This document shows positions 60,933-64,000 of a DNA stretch of 64,000 nt, in pieces. A program made the translations under genes and the position numbers. Position 1 is the first letter of the stretch. Each line of letters opens with the position of its first letter. The notes under the pieces were generated by a model. The model did not search any database. It was not told the origin of the DNA and was given only the letters and a program-made list of their open reading frames with translations. This DNA is from Oscillospiraceae bacterium (GTDB lineage: Bacteria > Bacillota > Clostridia > Oscillospirales > Acutalibacteraceae), in contig CP107220.1 in assembly GCA_025757685.1 (NCBI GenBank), forward strand, positions 1,137,501 through 1,201,500. The letters are read 5' to 3'.

Positions 60933-63314
60933 CTACTTGAGCTTGGCAATGGTCACGCCGTTCTCGCCCTCGCCGTACACCCCCAGCCGATACTCGGCCA
61001 CATTGGGGTGGTGGCGCAGTTCTTCCTGTACGGCGGTACGCAGCGCGCCGGTTCCTTTGCCGTGGATAATGCGCACCTCGGATATGTTATTGAGCACGCA
61101 CTTATCAATAAACAGACCCAGGTTGCCCAGGGCTTCCTCTACCGTTTGGCCTCGCAGATCCAGCTCGGTTTTTACATCCGCGTCTGCCCGGGAGGTGGTG
61201 CGCCGCAGGGTGCGCTGGCCGGTGATCGGCGCTTTCTTCTTGTGCGGCAGCAGGCGCAGATCCGTCGGCTTGACCCGCGTTTTCAGCATACCGGAGGAAA
61301 CCAAGATCTTGCTGCCCAGTTCCAGCACGTCGCCCTCACCAATGCCCTTGATGAGCACATGGTCCCCTACCTGCAAGGGGCGGGGCAACTTATAATCCGT
61401 ATCCCAATCGGTGTTCAGCCGGTTGGGGTTCACAATATCGTCCAACTCACCCAAGCGATTTTTGATCTCCCGCCTGGTCTTGCGAGCCAATTCCGTGGCG
61501 TTGGTGGCAGTCTGCTCTTTCTTCAACTGCTCCAGCTGGAGCAGGAAATCCGAAGATGTGCGTTTGGCAGCATCTACCAGCCGCTGTGCCTCTCGCTTAG
61601 CCTTGTCCAGTTCTCGATCCCGCAGGGTGTCGATCTTGGACTTTTCTTCTCTGGCCTTGGCAGCCAGCCGCTCCGCCTCTTGCCGTTCCTTGGACGCCGC
61701 TGCCCGCTCCTCGTCCAGTGCCTTTCGAGCGCTCTCCAGGTTCTCCAACACAGACTCAAACTGCCGGTTCTCCGAGCCGACAATCTCCTTAGCTGCCCGC
61801 ACCACCGCCGGATCCATGCCCAGGTGCTCCGTAATGGCAAAGGCGTTGGACCGACCGGGCACGCCGATCAGCAGCCGATAGGTCGGCCGCAGGGTCTCCA
61901 CATCAAACTCGCAGCAGCCGTTACTGACCCCGGGCGTATCCAGCGCATAGGCTTTCAGCTCCGCATAATGGGTGGTGGCGGCAATGTGCGCTCCCTTTTG
62001 GCGCAGATATTCAATGACAGACACTGCCAGCGCCGCGCCCTCGATGGGATCCGTCCCGGCGCCCAACTCGTCGATCAGCACCAGGGAGTCTTTGTCCGCC
62101 TTTCCCATAATATCAATAATATTCACCATATGAGAGGAGAAAGTGGACAGGTTTTGGGCAATGCTCTGTTCATCTCCGATATCCACCAAGATTTGACGGT
62201 ACAGCGCCAGTTTGCTGCCGTCTGATACCGGGATCAACAACCCGCAGCCCACCATCGCCGTCAGCAGACCCAGGGTCTTTAAGGTCACCGTCTTGCCGCC
62301 GGTATTGGGGCCGGTGATCACCAAAGTATCATAGTCCGTACCCAGGGTAATATGCACCGGCACCACCCGCTCTTTATCAATCAGCGGATGGCGGGCATTT
62401 TTCAGATCCGTTATACCATCAATATTCAGCTGGGGACGAGCAGCTTTCATTTGGTATGCCAAGTGCGCCTTGGCAAAGATCAGGTTCAGCCGCACAGCAC
62501 TGTCATAACTGTGGCGCACGCTCTCTGCAAAAGTGCCTGCCTCTGCAGACAGTTCAAAGAGAATGCGCTGCACCTCTTCCCGCTCCCGGCCCTCTAACAC
62601 CTTAATGTCATTGTTGGCGTCCACCACCGCCGCCGGCTCGATAAACACCGTAGCGCCGCTGGAGGAGGTGTCATGCACCAGACCGGGCACCTCGCCCCGG
62701 TGCTCCGCCTTTACCGGCACTACAAAGCGCCCGCCACGCTGGGTGACGATGGGCTCTTGCAAGAATTTTTGGTAATGGGTGGAGTGGATCATACCGTCCA
62801 GCCGTTGCCGAATGGCCGCCGCCTTGGCCTTAATCTTCCGACGAATGTCGTAAAGTTCTTCCGAGGCCTTGTCCGCCATTTCCTCCGGACTGACAATGCA
62901 GGTAAAGATCCGGTTCTCCAAATATTTGTTTACCGTAATGCCGTCAAAAAAGAAATTCAGGGACGAGCTTGTACCCGCCAAATGGCCGTGCCAGTCGTCC
63001 AGAATGCGCAGCGCCCGCAGGGTGTCGCCCACCTGCAGCAACTCCGTCATATTCAGGCACCCGCCGGCTGCCGCCCGCTGCAACGGACCATTTACATTAT
63101 GCAGCCCGCCAAAAGACGGCGCGCCGAACCGGGCCAGCATAGAAAAAGCGTCCTCCGTCTGATCCAGCAGGAGAGCAATCTCCCCCGGGTCTGCCGCAGG
63201 GCGCAGCGCCAATGCCGCCTCTTTGGCGTCGTCACAGGTAGTCTGTTCCGCCAAAAGGGCAAGCACCTTATCCAGTTCCAAGGTTTGCAAATTCTTATCC
63301 ATATCTCTATCCAT
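60933..63314 (-). CDS. mutS2: MutS2 family ATPase/endonuclease
   Basis: The 793-residue protein suppresses recombination or, as newer work on relatives shows, rescues collided ribosomes. Walker A is in GPNTGGKTVTLK, Walker B in VLIDELGAGTDP, a helical region with charged coils (about 510-620) follows, and the Smr nuclease domain closes the protein (LDLRGQTVEEAL, IIHGKGTGALR). No Shine-Dalgarno is clear; the start may be ATG 63314 or the second ATG at 63302. It lies 7 nt after recO. Confidence 0.95.
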   Translation of the reverse strand: MDRDMDKNLQTLELDKVLALLAEQTTCDDAKEAALALRPAADPGEIALLLDQTEDAFSMLARFGAPSFGGLHNVNGPLQRAAAGGCLNMTELLQVGDTLRALRILDDWHGHLAGTSSSLNFFFDGITVNKYLENRIFTCIVSPEEMADKASEELYDIRRKIKAKAAAIRQRLDGMIHSTHYQKFLQEPIVTQRGGRFVVPVKAEHRGEVPGLVHDTSSSGATVFIEPAAVVDANNDIKVLEGREREEVQRILFELSAEAGTFAESVRHSYDSAVRLNLIFAKAHLAYQMKAARPQLNIDGITDLKNARHPLIDKERVVPVHITLGTDYDTLVITGPNTGGKTVTLKTLGLLTAMVGCGLLIPVSDGSKLALYRQILVDIGDEQSIAQNLSTFSSHMVNIIDIMGKADKDSLVLIDELGAGTDPIEGAALAVSVIEYLRQKGAHIAATTHYAELKAYALDTPGVSNGCCEFDVETLRPTYRLLIGVPGRSNAFAITEHLGMDPAVVRAAKEIVGSENRQFESVLENLESARKALDEERAAASKERQEAERLAAKAREEKSKIDTLRDRELDKAKREAQRLVDAAKRTSSDFLLQLEQLKKEQTATNATELARKTRREIKNRLGELDDIVNPNRLNTDWDTDYKLPRPLQVGDHVLIKGIGEGDVLELGSKILVSSGMLKTRVKPTDLRLLPHKKKAPITGQRTLRRTTSRADADVKTELDLRGQTVEEALGNLGLFIDKCVLNNISEVRIIHGKGTGALRTAVQEELRHHPNVAEYRLGVYGEGENGVTIAKLK

Positions 63315-63321
63315 TATGATG

Positions 63322-64000
63322 CTATGTAGTCGCGTCCCCGGCTTGCAGGGACTTGTAGAATTCCAGTGTGGTAAAGCGCCGGTCCAGCCGCCGCAGGGTG
63401 TACTGCTCCGTCACTTGGCCCAGCAGTGCCATTTGCTCCGGCGACAGAGCAAAGCCAAAAATACGCCCCGGCTCCGTCAGGCAAATGTAGCGCACGGCGG
63501 TCATCACCGTCTTGGGTACCGCCACGGCGCCTGCCTTGGGGCAATGCTCACAGTAAATGCAGCCCCCGTCCACATCAAAGTACATCACCGGTGTTTCATA
63601 CGTCCCGCAGTTGGCGCAGGCCAAAATATTGGGCATATAACCGGAGATGGACAGGGCGCGCAGCTCAAACACCGCCTTAATCTGCACCAGCGGCTTGGTA
63701 CCCTTGCACAATAGGTGCAGGGTGTTCAGCAGCAGGCGCAACAATTCCGGCGCCGGTTGTTCCTCCGCCGCCAATTCGTAGCTAAGCTGGGCAAAATATT
63801 GGGCAGCTGCCAGCCGATCAATATCCTGCCGCAAGCCAAAAAACACCTCAATGGGTGCCGCACTGTCTACCGTATAAGCGTCGCGCCCACGGTACAGGGC
63901 AAACTCGCCATAGCAAAAAAGGGAGGTGGCAGCCGCACGCCGATTCTTCAGCTGCTTGCCGCCTCGCACAAACGCACGCACCAGCCCGTGATCCGCCGTC
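63322..64000 (-). CDS. recO: DNA repair protein RecO (5' end beyond the window)
   Basis: RecO loads RecA with RecR at SSB-coated gaps. The visible 226 codons include the end of the OB fold (TADHGLVRAFVRGGKQL at the very edge), a helical core, and the zinc finger C-x2-C ... C-x2-C (CANC, CEHC region). About 20 N-terminal residues lie past the right edge; the frame stays open to base 64000. The order recO-mutS2 is on the same strand. Confidence 0.9.
   Translation of the reverse strand, partial: TADHGLVRAFVRGGKQLKNRRAAATSLFCYGEFALYRGRDAYTVDSAAPIEVFFGLRQDIDRLAAAQYFAQLSYELAAEEQPAPELLRLLLNTLHLLCKGTKPLVQIKAVFELRALSISGYMPNILACANCGTYETPVMYFDVDGGCIYCEHCPKAGAVAVPKTVMTAVRYICLTEPGRIFGFALSPEQMALLGQVTEQYTLRRLDRRFTTLEFYKSLQAGDATT

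Overview
The window looks like a chromosomal segment from a spore-forming, gut-type member of the Clostridia (Oscillospirales/Ruminococcaceae-like). This is inferred from the complete Firmicutes-order S10-spc-alpha ribosomal cluster, a T-box proline leader, a CotJC-type manganese catalase, a secreted leucine-rich-repeat protein ending in a type I dockerin, a stand-alone PurO-type IMP cyclohydrolase, and consensus sigma-A promoters with 17-bp spacers in front of moderately GC-rich genes. No tRNA, transposase, prophage or CRISPR array is visible.

Layout. 1-300: tandem consensus promoters and a boxA-like leader of an rRNA operon leaving the left edge on the minus strand. 0.3-10 kb: metA with Glu111 (predicted homoserine acetyltransferase), a Lys/Ala-rich membrane protein, a GH43 glycosidase, bioY under a BirA-type operator, a sodium/solute symporter plus HD protein, an acyltransferase, and T-box-proS-LMW phosphatase. 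10-19 kb: CotJC-like catalase, galT, a MATE exporter with a terminator in its leader, a cupin plus double carboxymuconolactone decarboxylase (CMD) operon, and sbcDC. 19-26 kb: an esterase-GH31 operon, then merR, a divergent DXS-like thiamin enzyme and a flavodoxin. The cupin/CMD and merR operons share a near-identical MerR dyad in 19-bp-spaced promoters and probably form one stress or redox regulon. 26-37 kb: an M28 peptidase with membrane helices inside its catalytic domain, a degenerate FeoB-like protein, an acylating aldehyde dehydrogenase, hpf, gdhA, a NahK-like sugar kinase, and a MacA-like adaptor and MacB-like permease without an ATPase gene. 37-41.5 kb: purE-purM-purN-purO-purD. 41.5-44.8 kb: unknown protein, ECF-like sigma factor, secreted LRR-dockerin protein. 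45-60.6 kb: the full S10-spc-alpha cluster from rpsJ to rplQ, including secY, adk, map, infA and rpoA, behind one consensus promoter and a structured leader of about 330 nt. 61-64 kb: mutS2 and the truncated recO.

How it fits together. Much of the window is housekeeping: translation, purine and methionine synthesis, DNA repair and ammonium assimilation. Carbohydrate scavenging (GH43, GH31, galT, NahK-like kinase, dockerin protein) fits a glycan-rich gut niche.

The most promising unusual items are: the two-operon MerR regulon with the DXS-like enzyme that lacks the Arg of the canonical motif; the FeoB-like protein with broken GTPase motifs; the efflux adaptor carrying an InlB-type repeat; the M28 peptidase interrupted by membrane segments; the sigma factor overlapping an unknown gene upstream of the dockerin protein; and the MATE leader with mutually exclusive hairpins. 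All functional statements come from reading motifs by eye; no database search was run.
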